DNA from: Tetracentron sinense
Lineage: Eukaryota > Streptophyta > Magnoliopsida > Trochodendrales > Trochodendraceae
Assembly (NCBI GenBank): GCA_015143295.1
Contig: CM026560.1
Location: 8,186,501-8,250,500 of the forward strand
Direction of reading: 5' to 3'
DNA: 64,000 nucleotides
Each line of letters opens with the position of its first letter. Positions within the stretch are counted from its first letter, which is position 1. Positions 1 to 10,444 of this stretch are shown one piece after another. The notes below the pieces were generated by a model. It searched no databases and was not told the DNA's origin. It saw only the letters and a list, made by a program, of their open reading frames with translations. The position numbers were made by a program, and so were the translations under genes.

Positions 1-697
1 CCCCCTTTCAAAACGTACGTGAGATGGCTGCCCTAGCTTGGAGAGTGGCTCCCACACGAGCTTGAGCCTTGAACTTGAAGCAAATCCAAGTTTGAGGACG
101 ACCTAGGATGGTCCACCCCTTTGGTTTCTTCCTCAATACCAAACCCTAGGTTAGAGCTTTCTCCTCTTTCTCTCTCTATCTCTCAAAATCCCTCAATGTT
201 GTAAGTGAGGCCTCAAAGGGTCGAGCAAACCCTTATGGGTAAGGGTTTAACACCCAAAAGATGAAAACGCCCTTACTGAAATTTCTGCAAAAACGCGAAG
301 ACCGAGCGATCGGTGGTTATGACCGATCGATCGGTTGCCTACCGAGCGATCGGTGTTATTGACCGATCGACCGGTCAAAAACTCACTCTCTGGAAAATTT
401 CCCCATACAAAATTTCTGACCGTGCGATAGCTACCGATCGATCGGTTATGGACCGATCGACCGCTGACTGAACCGAGCGATCGGTGCTCTGTATGTCTGG
501 ACTGTTTTGACCATATCTTTTGACTCGTTCGTCGGATTTCGACGATTCAACTTGCGTTGGGTTCGTCTTTCGAAAACGCACATTTTTGACATTTCGGAAT
601 TTCCGATTTCTCTCTTATTTATTAATTAGACTATGAGGAAGGCCAATTAGCTACGAAAATGGTATTCATTAAGTATAGAAAAATCCGGGGTGCTACA
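1..697 (-). mobile_element. Ty3/gypsy chromovirus LTR, minus orientation, cut by window edge
   Basis: This segment matches the inner part of the LTRs at 49629-52031 and 61034-63956, including the shared run around 505-565 (CATATCTTTTGACTCGTTCG and the following GACGATTCAACTTGCG). It ends at 697 in GGGGTGCTACA, the complement of the LTR start TGTAGCACCCC. The base after it resumes the RT reading frame of a plus-strand chromovirus at TGCGT, so the LTR is an insertion in that gene. Its other end and the target duplication lie outside the window, so solo LTR and full element cannot be told apart. A weak TATA-like CCATAAGG lies on the minus strand at 231-238. Confidence 0.85.
301..485. promoter_or_regulatory. 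Array of 14-bp palindromes, ACCGATCGATCGGT type, in LTR
   Basis: Copies or near-copies of the palindrome ACCGATCGATCGGT (variants ACCGAGCGATCGGT, ACCGATCGACCGGT) start at 301, 322, 341, 362, 433, 452 and 472. A spacer at 376-432 separates two groups. In element sense (minus strand) the array lies about 60 bp upstream of the degenerate TATA-like site at 231-238. The spacer holds a 26-bp stretch (386-411) that matches the Sirevirus LTR at 25267-25292 with one mismatch. A promoter-proximal regulatory role is an inference from position. Confidence 0.75.
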
Positions 698-3046
698 TGC
701 GTGATTGTATTTGTTGATGACATTTTGGTCTATTCCCAGACACGGGATGATCACACACACGACCTACGCCTTGCTTTGGAAATGCTAAGAGAGCACAAGC
801 TATACGCCAAACTTAGCAAGTGTGAGTTTTGGTTGGAAGAGGTGGCATTCCTAGGCCACGTTGTTTCTGCAGAAGGTATCTCGGTGGATCCAAAGAAGAT
901 AGAGGCAGTCATAAGTTGGGCGAGGCCCAAGAGTGTCATGGAGATACACAGCTTTCTTGGGTTGGCAGGCTATTACAGGAGATTCATAGAGGGTTTCTCT
1001 AGCCTTGCAGCACCGCTCACTTACCTGACAAAGAAAAACGCCAAGTTTGTATGGAGTGATAAGTGCGAGATCAGTTTCCCGGAACTGAAGAAGAGGCTTA
1101 CTACAGCCCCTGTCCTTACTGTGCCATCTGGACCTTATGGGTATGAGGTGTATAGTGATGCCTCACACGTTGGACTTGGGTGTGTACTCATGCAGCACAA
1201 GAAAGTCATTGCCTATGCATCAAGGCAATTGAAGGAGCCTGAGAAGAATTATCCCACGCAGGACTTGGAGCTTGCGGCAGTCGTGTTTGCACTTAAGATT
1301 TGGCGTCATTACCTTTATGGGATGGAGTTCTATGTGTTTACGGATCACAAGAGCCTCAAGTACCTCTTTTCCCAAAAGGAATTGAATTTAAGGCAACGGC
1401 GTTGGATGGAATTTCTGAAGGACTATGATTGTACCATTCAATACCACCCGGGTAAAGCAAATGTAGTGGCTGATGCTTTGAGTAGAAGACCTCAGGGGTT
1501 GTTAGCACACTTGTTAGTTCAAGAATGGAAGCTACTAGAAGACTTGGCAAATCTGGACATCAGTGTGAATGACTCTGTCCGCGGTCCTACCTTGGCAAAT
1601 GTTACGGTTCGGTCGTATATTATAGATTTGATCCAAGAATATCAAGCCATGGATGTGGAATTATTGACTTATCGGGACAAGGAAGTTGCTAAGGGTAGTG
1701 AGGACTTCTCTCTCACTAGTCGGGGTGCTATCACATTCAAGGGAAGGCTGTGCGTCCCAGCCAATGCAGATCTTCGAAGAGAGATTTTAGATGAAGCACA
1801 CCGTTCGAAGTACACAGTGCATCCAGGGGGTACAAAGATGTACCGGAACCTCAAGAGTCACTTTTGGTGGCAGAATATGAAGAGGGAGGTTGCGGAATAT
1901 GTAGCACGGTGCTTAGTGTGTCAACAAGTAAAAGCAGAACACATACGGCCCGCAAGCCTATTACAGTCCCTTCCGATTCCCGAGTGGAAATGGGAGAACA
2001 TATCCATGGATTTCATAGTTGGCTTGCCAAAGACGGTAAGGGGCTCAGATGCGATATGGGTAGTAGTGGATCGTTTGACAAAGTCCGCTCATTTCCTATC
2101 CTACCGAACTACTTTCAACTCTAGTCAGTTAGCCACTTTGTACATCAAGGAAGTGGTAAGGTTGCACGGAGTGCCCGTTAGTATTGTGTCAGATCGGGAT
2201 CCAAGATTCACATCGCGATTCTGGAAAAGCTTCCAGGAGGCTATGGGTTCCCGACTTGATTTCAGCACCGCTTTTCATCCACAAATGGATGGACAAACCG
2301 AAAGACTGAACCAAGTCGTTGAAGACATGCTTCGGGCTTGTATGTTGGATTTCAGAGGCAGTTGGGAAGAGCACTTGCCTTTGGTTGAATTCGCCTATAA
2401 TAACAGCTATCAGGCAAGTATCCAAATGGCACCATTTGAGGCCTTGTATGGGCGAAGTTGTAGGTCTCCTCTCTATTGGGATGAGGTTGGAGAAAGGAAA
2501 TTACTTGGTCCAGAATTGATTGAGCAAATAGCAAACACAGTTAAGATCATTCGGGATCGATTGAAAGCCGCTCAAGATCGCCAGAAAAGCTATGCGGACA
2601 CACGCCGTAGGGACTTGGAATTTCAAGTAGGGGATCAAGTTTTTGTGAAAGTATCTCCTATAAAAGGGATCGTGAGATTTGGCAAGCGAGGCAAGCTCAG
2701 TCCTCGGTATGTTGGGCCTTTTGAGATTATCACACGGGTTGGTGAAGTTGCTTATCGTGTAGCTCTCCCATCTCACATGGCCGCAGTTCACAACGTCTTC
2801 CATGTGTCTATGCTTCGGAAGTACATTGCGGATCCTTCGCATGTCATAGAATTGGAACCGTTGGAGATTCGAGAGGACCTCACCTTGATTGAAAGGCCAG
2901 TTCAGATTTTGGATCGAAGGGATCAGGTGCTTCGCAACAAGACAATCCCTTTGGTTCTTGTGCAATGGCAACACCATGCTCGGGAAGAAGCTACATGGGA
3001 GCGTGAAGCCAAAGTCAAAGCAAAGTACCCAGAATTAATTGAATGA
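698..3046 (+). CDS. pol: Chromovirus pol: RT (3' part), RNase H, integrase, chromodomain
   Basis: The frame is open without stops from the LTR junction at 698 to the stop at 3044-3046. The frame can be read back to ATG 659, but that ATG lies in the inserted LTR, so it is not the native start. Numbering from ATG 659, the RT active site FVDDILVY holds D20 and D21. RNase H aspartates include D167 (YSDASH) and D229 (TDHKS). Integrase has a zinc motif ending in C418 and C421, then D451, D512 and E548, giving the expected D-D-(35)-E spacing. The C-terminal ~60 residues ([15 protein letters not shown] to YPELIE) resemble the chromodomain of Tekay/Del elements, which guides integration to chromatin. 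The product copies the element RNA and inserts the cDNA in the nucleus. Here it lacks gag, protease and the RT fingers in cis, so it is probably not functional as it stands. Confidence 0.9.
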   Translation, partial: CVIVFVDDILVYSQTRDDHTHDLRLALEMLREHKLYAKLSKCEFWLEEVAFLGHVVSAEGISVDPKKIEAVISWARPKSVMEIHSFLGLAGYYRRFIEGFSSLAAPLTYLTKKNAKFVWSDKCEISFPELKKRLTTAPVLTVPSGPYGYEVYSDASHVGLGCVLMQHKKVIAYASRQLKEPEKNYPTQDLELAAVVFALKIWRHYLYGMEFYVFTDHKSLKYLFSQKELNLRQRRWMEFLKDYDCTIQYHPGKANVVADALSRRPQGLLAHLLVQEWKLLEDLANLDISVNDSVRGPTLANVTVRSYIIDLIQEYQAMDVELLTYRDKEVAKGSEDFSLTSRGAITFKGRLCVPANADLRREILDEAHRSKYTVHPGGTKMYRNLKSHFWWQNMKREVAEYVARCLVCQQVKAEHIRPASLLQSLPIPEWKWENISMDFIVGLPKTVRGSDAIWVVVDRLTKSAHFLSYRTTFNSSQLATLYIKEVVRLHGVPVSIVSDRDPRFTSRFWKSFQEAMGSRLDFSTAFHPQMDGQTERLNQVVEDMLRACMLDFRGSWEEHLPLVEFAYNNSYQASIQMAPFEALYGRSCRSPLYWDEVGERKLLGPELIEQIANTVKIIRDRLKAAQDRQKSYADTRRRDLEFQVGDQVFVKVSPIKGIVRFGKRGKLSPRYVGPFEIITRVGEVAYRVALPSHMAAVHNVFHVSMLRKYIADPSHVIELEPLEIREDLTLIERPVQILDRRDQVLRNKTIPLVLVQWQHHAREEATWEREAKVKAKYPELIE

Positions 3047-3135
3047 GTTATTGTATGAAGTTTGTATATGACTTGTAATGTTCTTTTTGGTTTGTAATGC
3101 AAGTATCGTCTGAATTTCGAGGATGAAATTTCTGT

Positions 3136-3147
3136 AAGGGGGGAGAA
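3136..3147 (+). other. Polypurine tract of the chromovirus
   Basis: AAGGGGGGAGAA directly precedes the 3' LTR start TGTAGAGCCCC. This is the usual position of the primer for second-strand DNA synthesis. Confidence 0.85.
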
Positions 3148-3429
3148 TGTAGAGCCCCAGACTTTTTCATGCTTAATACATGACACTTTCGTTGTCATTT
3201 TTCCTTTTTAGAGGTATAAATAATAAATAAGTAAGAAATTGGAAATTCTGAAACGTCAGAAATGTTCCTCTTCGAAGTACGAACCCAACGCAAGTTGAAT
3301 CGTCAAAATCGAACGAACGAGTCAAAAGATATGGCCAAAATAGTCTGGACCTGTAGGCAATCGTAGGTCGAAAGGCGCTAAGGACGTAGCTCGGTTATGC
3401 GCTAAGGACGTACTCTGATAACGTATACG

Positions 3430-4010
3430 TTGTGCATCCGTTGTGCAACAGACAACGGGTGCGTTGTGCAACAGACAACGGGTACGTCGTGCAGCTCACA
3501 ACGGGTACATTGTACAGCACCACGAGCACGCTGTACATAAGACAACGGACAACGTGTTCAGCACTGTCCACAACGGACAACGTGTTCAGCACTGTCCACA
3601 ACGGACAACGTGTTTGGCACTGTTCACAGCTCAGCGAGCTCAGCACTATGCACAACACAACGGACACGTGTTCGGCACTATCCACAACGGACAACGTGTT
3701 CGGTACTGTCCACAACGGACAACGTGTTCAACACTATTCACAGCACAACGAGTTGGTGCTATTCACAGCACAACGAGTTGGCACTATTCACGGCACAACG
3801 AGTTGGCACTATTCACGGCACAACGAGTTGGTGCTATTCACAGCACAACGAGTTGGTACTGTTCACAGCACCATGGGTTCGGCACTGTTCACGGCACAAC
3901 GTGTTCAGCACTATTCACGGCACAACGATTTGGCACTATTCACAGCACAACGAGTGGCACTATTCACAGCACCACGGGTTCAGCACTGTCCACAGCTCAA
4001 CTTGTTCAGC
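3430..4010. repeat. 25-28-bp minisatellite inside the chromovirus LTR
   Basis: Two related units alternate in blocks: a 28-bp unit built on CAACGGACAACGTGTTCAGC (for example starting at 3543 and 3571) and a 25-bp unit built on CACGGCACAACGAGTTGGCA (from about 3740). Because the units lack stop codons, all three plus frames stay open across most of the array. It occupies the site of the palindrome array in sister LTRs. Confidence 0.85.
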
Positions 4011-4930
4011 ATTCGTGGTTGTACAGTAATTCCAGTAAGGGTATTATGGTCTTTTGTCGGTCCACTCTTACCTTAAGAGTTTAACCCGAGCCTTTAGGGC
4101 ATCATTCGACACTTCGAGAGTCTGAGAGATTAGGAAACAGGGGAGAAGGCGATTCTAAACCTAGGGTTTGTCTTTGAAAGAGAAATCAAAGGGGTTTTGA
4201 GACCCTAGATCACTCCCAGTCCGGTTTTCTTCAAGATCTCGGCCCAAGCTCGTGCGAAGCTCGTGTTCCAAGCTAGGACAGCAGCTTACAGTCGTTTGGA
4301 AGAGGGATTCCTTCCTCATCTCTTCAAGGTCGGTACTTCTTGCTACCCTCCTAGTTATAGTTCTTCTTTCCCTTCATTTCTCTTTATTTTCCTTTATTTA
4401 CACATGTGCTATGAGATGGATGGGTGTGAATGGTGAATAGAGATGGAAGGGGCGACTGGATGCCAATGGTTGTGGATGATGTGATGAATGAATGGGAAAG
4501 GGCATTGTACTAATAATGAACATACAAGTGTGATGTGAGCATAACCCACCTAGAAAAGCATGATTTAGGTTTAACTGAAAAATGAATAATGAACACACCA
4601 TGTTTGATGAAATGCCAAGGTGAATACAGTGAGTTGGAAATGGGGAAATGCATGCCTGATAAATTATGGATACTGCTAGGGTCTATGATAGTGTGTTTTC
4701 TTGCTTTCCCTAAATGACATGAATATCGTATTGATTCAATCATTGATGTTATATGTATTGTGAAATTACCCAATGTCATATTTAAATTTAAATGCAAGTA
4801 TGTACACGGTTCCCACGAGCACGGCATGCATGACATGATTTATTGAGGTTTTCAAGAACATGGTTAGAGGTGGGACATATCCTATGATATGTTTTACCTC
4901 GCTTTTCACAAGAAAACAAGAACCAACATT

Positions 4931-5075
4931 CCACGAGGGGTCTCCCCTCACTCACAAGTGCATATCATGAAGAAGGGCCTCCCTTCCCTCGCAAGTACAT
5001 ACATATCATAAAGAAGGGTCTCCCTTCCCTCGCAAGTGCATTCCATAAAGAAGGGTCTCCCTTCCCTCTCAAGAC
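4931..5075. repeat. Short tandem units with GAAGGG-TCT-CCCTTC inverted repeat
   Basis: Four or so imperfect units carry the inverted repeat GAAGGGTCTCCCTTC followed by CCTCGCAAGTGCAT. The same motif, in the opposite orientation, forms the repeats at 8938-9070 and the 86-bp array at 50355-50785 in sister LTRs. It could form a small hairpin in RNA. Confidence 0.7.
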
Positions 5076-5835
5076 ATCTCACAAGTGCATCTCACAAGTT
5101 ACATGATCACAAGCAAGCACGCATGACATGCATGACATGACACAATATACAAGAATCAAGCAAGACAAACACAACAAGCTTTCAAGTACGAAAAGATATT
5201 TCAAGTCAAGTCAAGTGCACGATGTTTTCAAGAGGTTTCATCGGCTTTCTACGAAATACAAGCATGATTATAAATTGCTTTGCTTCCTTGTATGATATGA
5301 ATTGTTTCCTTCTAACATATATGAATTGTTCCTGCTTTATGTATGCTATCTGTATGCTATGACTGTTGGTTAGTGCTTAGTACCCGCTGAGTATTCCATG
5401 CGCAGCCGTACTTCTTATGTCGGCAGGTGATGGCGGAGCAGCTGCTCCATTTGATATCTGTGCTCCGAGCCCTTGGGTGGAGGAGGAGTACGCCGAGGAA
5501 CCTTTGGAGGAACCTCCAGTAGAGGGTTACCATTAGGTGGTTGTAGATTCTGAGTGAATTAGCTGTGGGTGAGATGAGGGTTAGATTTGTGTATTTTGGC
5601 GGGCATGTCCGCACTTTCTTTTGATTACTTTTTGTATAAATTGGATTTGCGTATGCATATACATAGAGGTTTGGTAGACTTCCGCTGTGCTTTATGGTTA
5701 TGTTTCCGCTATGATGTCCCCTATTGTATATGCCCTGTGGGTTTTTGCAGGTTAGTTTGTCAAGCAAGTCATGTAAGCCATGATTAGTCGTCCAAAGTTC
5801 ACTCTAACTCCTAGGGTGGGTTTTGGGTCGCGACA

Positions 5836-6600
5836 CCTAGGGTTTATCCATCTAACCTTAGTTTTAAGAAAAAAATAACCTTAGGCTGGTTATGCTAAAC
5901 CACAATTAAAGAGGGCTCTACAAGTCGTCATGTGTTCCTTTTAACACCCACTAACTGTGGTTAAGATTCACTTATCCCCAGGATTCAATAATCTAACCTT
6001 GGTTATAAGAAAATATGATAAAAAATATTAATCTTAGGTTAATTATGTTTAACACCAGTTAAAGGATCTCTACAAGCCACCATGTGTCCCTTTTAACACC
6101 CACTAACTATGGTTAAGACTCACTCACCCCTAGGGTTCATCCATCAAACCTTGGTTTTTAGTAAAAAAACCTTAGGTTGCTTATGCTTAACCACAATTAA
6201 AGGGAGCTCTATAAGCCACCACGTGTCCCCTTTAACGCCCACTAACTGTGGTTAAAATTCACTCACCCCTAGGATTCATCCATTTAACCTTGATTTTTAG
6301 AAGAAAAACAAAACCTTAGGTTGATTATACTTAACCACAATTAAAGGAGGCTCTACAAGCCGCCACGTGTCCCCTTTAACACCCAGTTAATTGTGCTTCA
6401 GATTCACTCACCCCTAGGTTTAATCCATCTAACCTTGCTTTTAAGGAAAAATTAAACATATTAACCTTTCATTAATTATGCTTAACCTCAGTTAAAGGAT
6501 CTCTATAAATCGCCATGTGTCCCTTTTAATACCCACTAACTATGGTTAAGATTCACTCACCCCTAGAGTTCATCTATCTAATATTGGTTTTTTGAAAAAA
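5836..6600. repeat. Tandem array, about five units of 139-151 bp
   Basis: Unit starts of the form CCCCTAGGRTTCATCCATCTAACCTT occur at about 5834, 5976, 6127, 6266, 6411 and 6560. Each unit also holds a run like TTAGGTTGATTATGCTTAACC and a segment CCACGTGTCCCTTTTAACACC with a G-box core CACGTG in the best copies (6218, 6364). Copies decay to the right; an inverted partial copy (AAAAGGGACACGTG) lies near 6690-6705. The left end is set by the chromovirus LTR, which appears to have inserted in the array. Confidence 0.85.
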
Positions 6601-7377
6601 AAAAAATATATTCTTGATTTTGGAAATATATATTAACCTTAAGTTGATATTATTGAACTCCAATCAAAACCATGATTGATTTGGGTTAAAAGGGACACGT
6701 GTTGGCCGATGGGTGCATTTGAACTCTCCCCAAATCCAATCACAATTGGCTGTGAATCGATCTCTAGGATTGGGAATGGGGGTAGGTGACCCTAAACTTT
6801 GAATTTTTTTTGTTGAGTTGACATCATATTCAATCACGATTGAACTTTCCCTGAGCTCAATCACATCGACAGGTTCAACAATCTAACCTTTGTTTTTAGA
6901 AAAAAAATATTAACTCTAATGGTTTAAGTTCTTAACTAGAATTCAAAGGAGGTTATGTGAGTGTTACTGTCCGAATTCAATCACAATTTCATAGGATCGG
7001 GACTCATAATTTTTTATATTAATATGTTTAAGTATTTTTTTTTCATAGTCTAGGGTTAGGGGTTAGTATATATTCTAGCAAAGTGTGGAGAATTCTCAAT
7101 AACAAAAATTTTCAATAATCAGATTGGCAGCACATCCTTTCCAAGGCACCTATTTCCATCTCCCATAATCATGAGTACTTATGCTATGAATAAAAAAAAA
7201 GAAAAAAACCATGATAACCAAAAGTAAAAATAAAACAGGGATAACAGTAAACCAAGATAAAAAAAGGGATCACCATTACAATAAACCATGACAACATAAG
7301 CAAAAAACCATGATAACCAAAAGTAAAAAATAAAAAAGCTCTCACATGAACAAATCTAGCAAGAAATTAAAAAAAAT
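6601..7377. other. AT-rich stretch without a gene
   Basis: No convincing coding sequence is visible. The left part (6601-6960) holds decayed pieces of the flanking tandem unit, including one in inverse orientation. The right part is rich in A-runs and has a 24-bp direct repeat (AACCATGATAACCAAAAGTA...) at 7207 and 7306, 99 bp apart. Confidence 0.6.
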
Positions 7378-8157
7378 TCAAATTTTTTTATAACCTGAGC
7401 GTGGCCAGAGGTGGAGGGGTGGAGCTACCATTAACTGTCCGTGGAGCTGCCGGAGGTGGGAGAGAGAGTTAAGAGAGAAAGCAAAAATTTTTTTAAAAAA
7501 TGGCTTGCATGTGGGTTTCGAGGGATTACCTGAGCATGGAGAGGGGATAACAGTTGGCCGGAGGTTTCGGATGTCGCCGGATGTTCCGGTTGTGACCACA
7601 GAGGGAGAAAGGGTCACCGGAGATATATGCTACTGGTAGTGTCATCGGAAATCGTGGAGTTGCCGGAGTTCAAGTGGTCAGCGGTCGTGGAGTGGCTGGA
7701 GAGCAAGATAATAGGAGAGCAGAGGGCACACGAGAGCAGAGAGCAGGAGAGTAGAAGAGAAGGGGAGGAAGAAAGAAGAAAGTATCGGGATGTTATTAAA
7801 AACCTATCATGGTAGTTACAATATTACTGCCATCATATATAAATCTATGACTGCGGTTTTCTCATACCCGCCGCCCTTAATTAAATATTCACGATGGTTA
7901 TTTTGAAACCCGTCGTGCTATGTTGAGAAGGCGGGAAACCGAAATAGGTGGAGGGAAATCCTACCATGACGGTTATGAATAAACCCCCCGCCATTTAGTA
8001 TATAACATAGCGGGTATTAATTAACCGCAATGATATTTGTTCCGAAAACAGCCATAGATGGCAGTATTATAATACCATCGTGGTATACTCTATACGGCGG
8101 CGGATTTTACTAACCGCCTTCAAAAGTCCGTCGCAATAGGCCTTTATTTTTGTAGTG
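7378..8157 (-). mobile_element. End of a CACTA (En/Spm-like) DNA transposon
   Basis: Read on the minus strand the segment starts CACTACAAAAATAAAGGCC at 8157, the typical CACTA terminal inverted repeat. The adjoining 350 bp carry short subterminal repeats in both orientations (ACCATCGTGG, GACGGTTATG, ACCCGTCGTG and similar), as is usual for transposase binding regions of this superfamily. Further in (7390-7720) is a GC-richer stretch with many GCCGGAG motifs, also common in these elements. The opposite terminus and a transposase gene are not seen, so this is a truncated or non-autonomous copy. The inner limit is approximate. Confidence 0.7.
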
Positions 8158-10444
8158 ATTCTAAGTGACCCTAAAGACCTAAAGCCTAAGTTCTGATACC
8201 ACTTCTGTTGCGATCCAAAACCCACCCTCGGAGTTAGAGTAAATCTTGGACGACTTATCATGACTTACATGACATGCTTGACAAACCATCCTGTAAAACA
8301 CCCGGAGCATATACAATAGGGGACAATAATAGCGGAAACATAACCAACATAGCACAGCAGAAGATAATCAAACCTCTAAGTATATACAGTGATCCAAGTT
8401 TTGAACAAAATCAAATCACAAAAGAAAGTGCGGACATGCACGCCAAAATACATTAATATACTCTCTCAAGCTCACCCACAGTCACCTAGAACCTACCACC
8501 TAGTAGTAGCCCTCTACCGGAGGTTCCTCCACAGGTTCCTCAACATATTCCTCCTCCACCCATGGGCTGGGAGCACAAATGTCAAAAGGAGCAGCAACTC
8601 CCTCAGTACCTACCGACATAAACGTACGGTTGAGCATGGAATACTTAGCGTATACCAAATGCTAACCAACAGTCACAGCATAACAATAACGATATATCAA
8701 GCAGGAAGAAATTCATAAAATGACAGGAAAGTAACACAGTTTATATTCATGCTTGCATCACATAAAAGCCGATAAAACTCTTGAAATCATCGTGCACTTG
8801 ACTAGACTAAAATACTCTTTTCGTGCTTGAAAACTTGTCATGTCTGTCTTGCTTATCAGTCATGCGTGTCGTGTCATGCGTGTCATGTCAAGCGTGCTTG
8901 CTTGTAATTTAAACATGCTCATGTAACTTGTGAGATGCGCTTGTGAGATGCACTTGGGAGGGAGGGGAGACCCCTCTTTCAATGACATGCACTTGAGAGG
9001 GAAGGGAGACCCTTCTTTCAATGATATACACTTGTGAGGGAGGGGAGACCCCTCTTTCAATGAGATGGGAGGGAAGTGTAAACTCCCTCATGTGCAATGC
9101 TTGTTCTTGTTCTTGACGAAAGCGAGGCAAAACATATCATATGATATGTCCTACCTCTAACATCCTTATTCTTGAACAACACCGGTAAACCATGTCATGC
9201 ATGTCGTGCTCGTGGAATCGTGTACATACTTTCACTTGGAATTAAATATGACATTTGGGATTTCAACAATACATAGAATACCATTAATTTAAACGAGTAA
9301 ATATTCATACCATTAAGAGAAAGAAATTAATCACACTATCATAAACCCTAGCAATTTCATACGCTTTTAAGCATACATTTCTTGATTTACAACTCCTTTT
9401 CTTCACCTTGGCATTTCATCAAACATGTGGTGTGTACATTATTGGTTAAAGCCTACACCATACTTTTCTAGGTGGGTTTATGTTCACAACATACATGTGT
9501 GTTATTATTGGTACAATACCCTTCCCATTTGATTCATCATATCACATACACATGGCATCCTTCGCCCAACATCCATCTTCATTCATGCATCCCAACTCAT
9601 AGCATAGTTATAGTTTAGGAAAAACAAAGAATAATGAAGGAAAAGAGGAAACCATGACTAGGAGGGTAGCAAAAGGTACCGACCTTGAAAAGATGAGGAA
9701 GACCCTTATTCTTGCCGAGGAAGATGCTGCCCTAACTTGGAGAACGTGTCCTTCACTTGCTTGAAGTTGGATTTGAAGAATCTAAGCCTTGAGGTGAGAT
9801 CTAGGGTCCTTGAACTCTTGATTCTTCTCAATTGGAAACCCTAGGTTAGAATCCCCTTTTCTCCTCTCCCCCTTTCTCTCAAATTGATGCCTTAGGGTGT
9901 ATGAACCCCTAATGGCTCGGGCAAGCCTTAATAGGTAAGGGTGAAACGCTCAAATGACGAGAAAGCCCTTAATGAAATCTCTGTAAAACGCGATATACCG
10001 ATCGATCGGTGGTTAATACCGAGCGATCGGTCGCCTACCGTGCAACCGGTGTTCTTGACCGAGCGATCGATCAAAAACATGCTCTCTGGAATTTTTCCCC
10101 ATACAAAAAGTGCACCAGTCGATAGCTACCAATCGATCGGTTGTGAACTGACTGATCGCCAATATGGACCGAGCGATCGGTGCTCTGCAAATTTCTACAC
10201 TGAGTCCATTTTTCCATTCCATCCTCTACTTGGACTTATTCTTCTTCTATTCTAACCTTTTCTAAACAGGACTAGGACCCTTTCAAGGCTTATAGACATT
10301 ATTAAATAATTTATTTAATTAATTGTAGCATTCTTGAAACAATTCTCAAAGTTTCCAATTCTCATTTCATGAAATTGGAGATTACAAGGCATCATGCCTT
10401 GACACACAATCCAATGCATATACAAAAAGTTTTGGGGTTCTACA
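8158..10444 (-). mobile_element. Chromovirus 5' LTR plus leader, minus orientation, truncated
   Basis: The LTR proper is 8206-10444 (minus-strand start TGTAGAACCCC, end GGATCGCAACA). Downstream on the minus strand come a 4-bp spacer, a PBS TGGTATCAGAAC (8190-8201, one mismatch to initiator-Met tRNA) and about 30 bp of leader. This leader matches the leader of the next chromovirus at 15049-15076. The CACTA end at 8157 cuts the rest off. The LTR abuts the integrase of the neighbouring minus element at 10445 and its flanks (ACTTC left, TGCTA right) do not match, so it is a separate truncated insertion. It has palindromes at 9997-10181 and short repeats with AGGGAGGGGAGACCCCTCTT at 8938-9070. Confidence 0.8.
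9997..10181. promoter_or_regulatory. Array of ACCGATCGATCGGT-type palindromes in LTR
   Basis: Copies and decayed copies start at 9997, 10018, 10037, 10058, 10128 and 10168. The spacer contains the complement of GCTATCGACTGG (10115-10126) and a 26-bp stretch (10082-10107). These match the Sirevirus LTR at 25247-25258 (12 of 12) and 25267-25292 (25 of 26). On the minus strand the array precedes a degenerate TATA-like CCTATTAAGG around 9927-9936 by about 60 bp. Confidence 0.75.

Larger units (their letters stand above)
698..5835 (+). mobile_element. Ty3/gypsy chromovirus (Tekay/Del-like), 3' part
   Basis: This is the 3' portion of a plus-strand element. It holds pol from the RT active site onward (698-3046), a polypurine tract (3136-3147) and a 2688-bp 3' LTR (3148-5835). 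The 5' LTR, gag, protease and first part of RT would lie left of the LTR inserted at 1-697, outside the window. The chromodomain-like C-terminus after integrase and the long LTR fit the Tekay/Del chromovirus clade. The base right of the LTR starts CCTAG inside a tandem array, a plausible but unverifiable target duplication. Confidence 0.88.
3148..5835 (+). repeat. 3' LTR of the plus-strand chromovirus (2688 bp)
   Basis: The LTR starts TGTAGAGCCCC after the polypurine tract and ends GGGTCGCGACA, with TG/CA termini. The same ends appear in inverse order in the minus-oriented LTRs at 49629-52031 and 61034-63956. It contains no gene; the long open frames in 3430-4084 are repeat translations. At the place where sister LTRs carry palindrome arrays this copy holds a minisatellite (3430-4010). 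No clear TATA box is visible at the position where sister LTRs have one. Confidence 0.85.

Noticed and set aside
2501-2977. Antisense 158-codon open frame
   Set aside because: It mirrors the integrase/chromodomain coding strand, which has clear catalytic motifs in the other direction.
3432-4084. Three long overlapping plus-strand open frames, Gln/His/Thr-rich
   Set aside because: They are translations of a stop-free minisatellite inside an LTR in all three frames; no start context or conserved domain.
7378-7815. Two short open frames (minus 7378-7617, plus 7627-7815)
   Set aside because: They lie in the GC-richer inner part of the CACTA end, show no recognisable domain and have compositionally biased translations.
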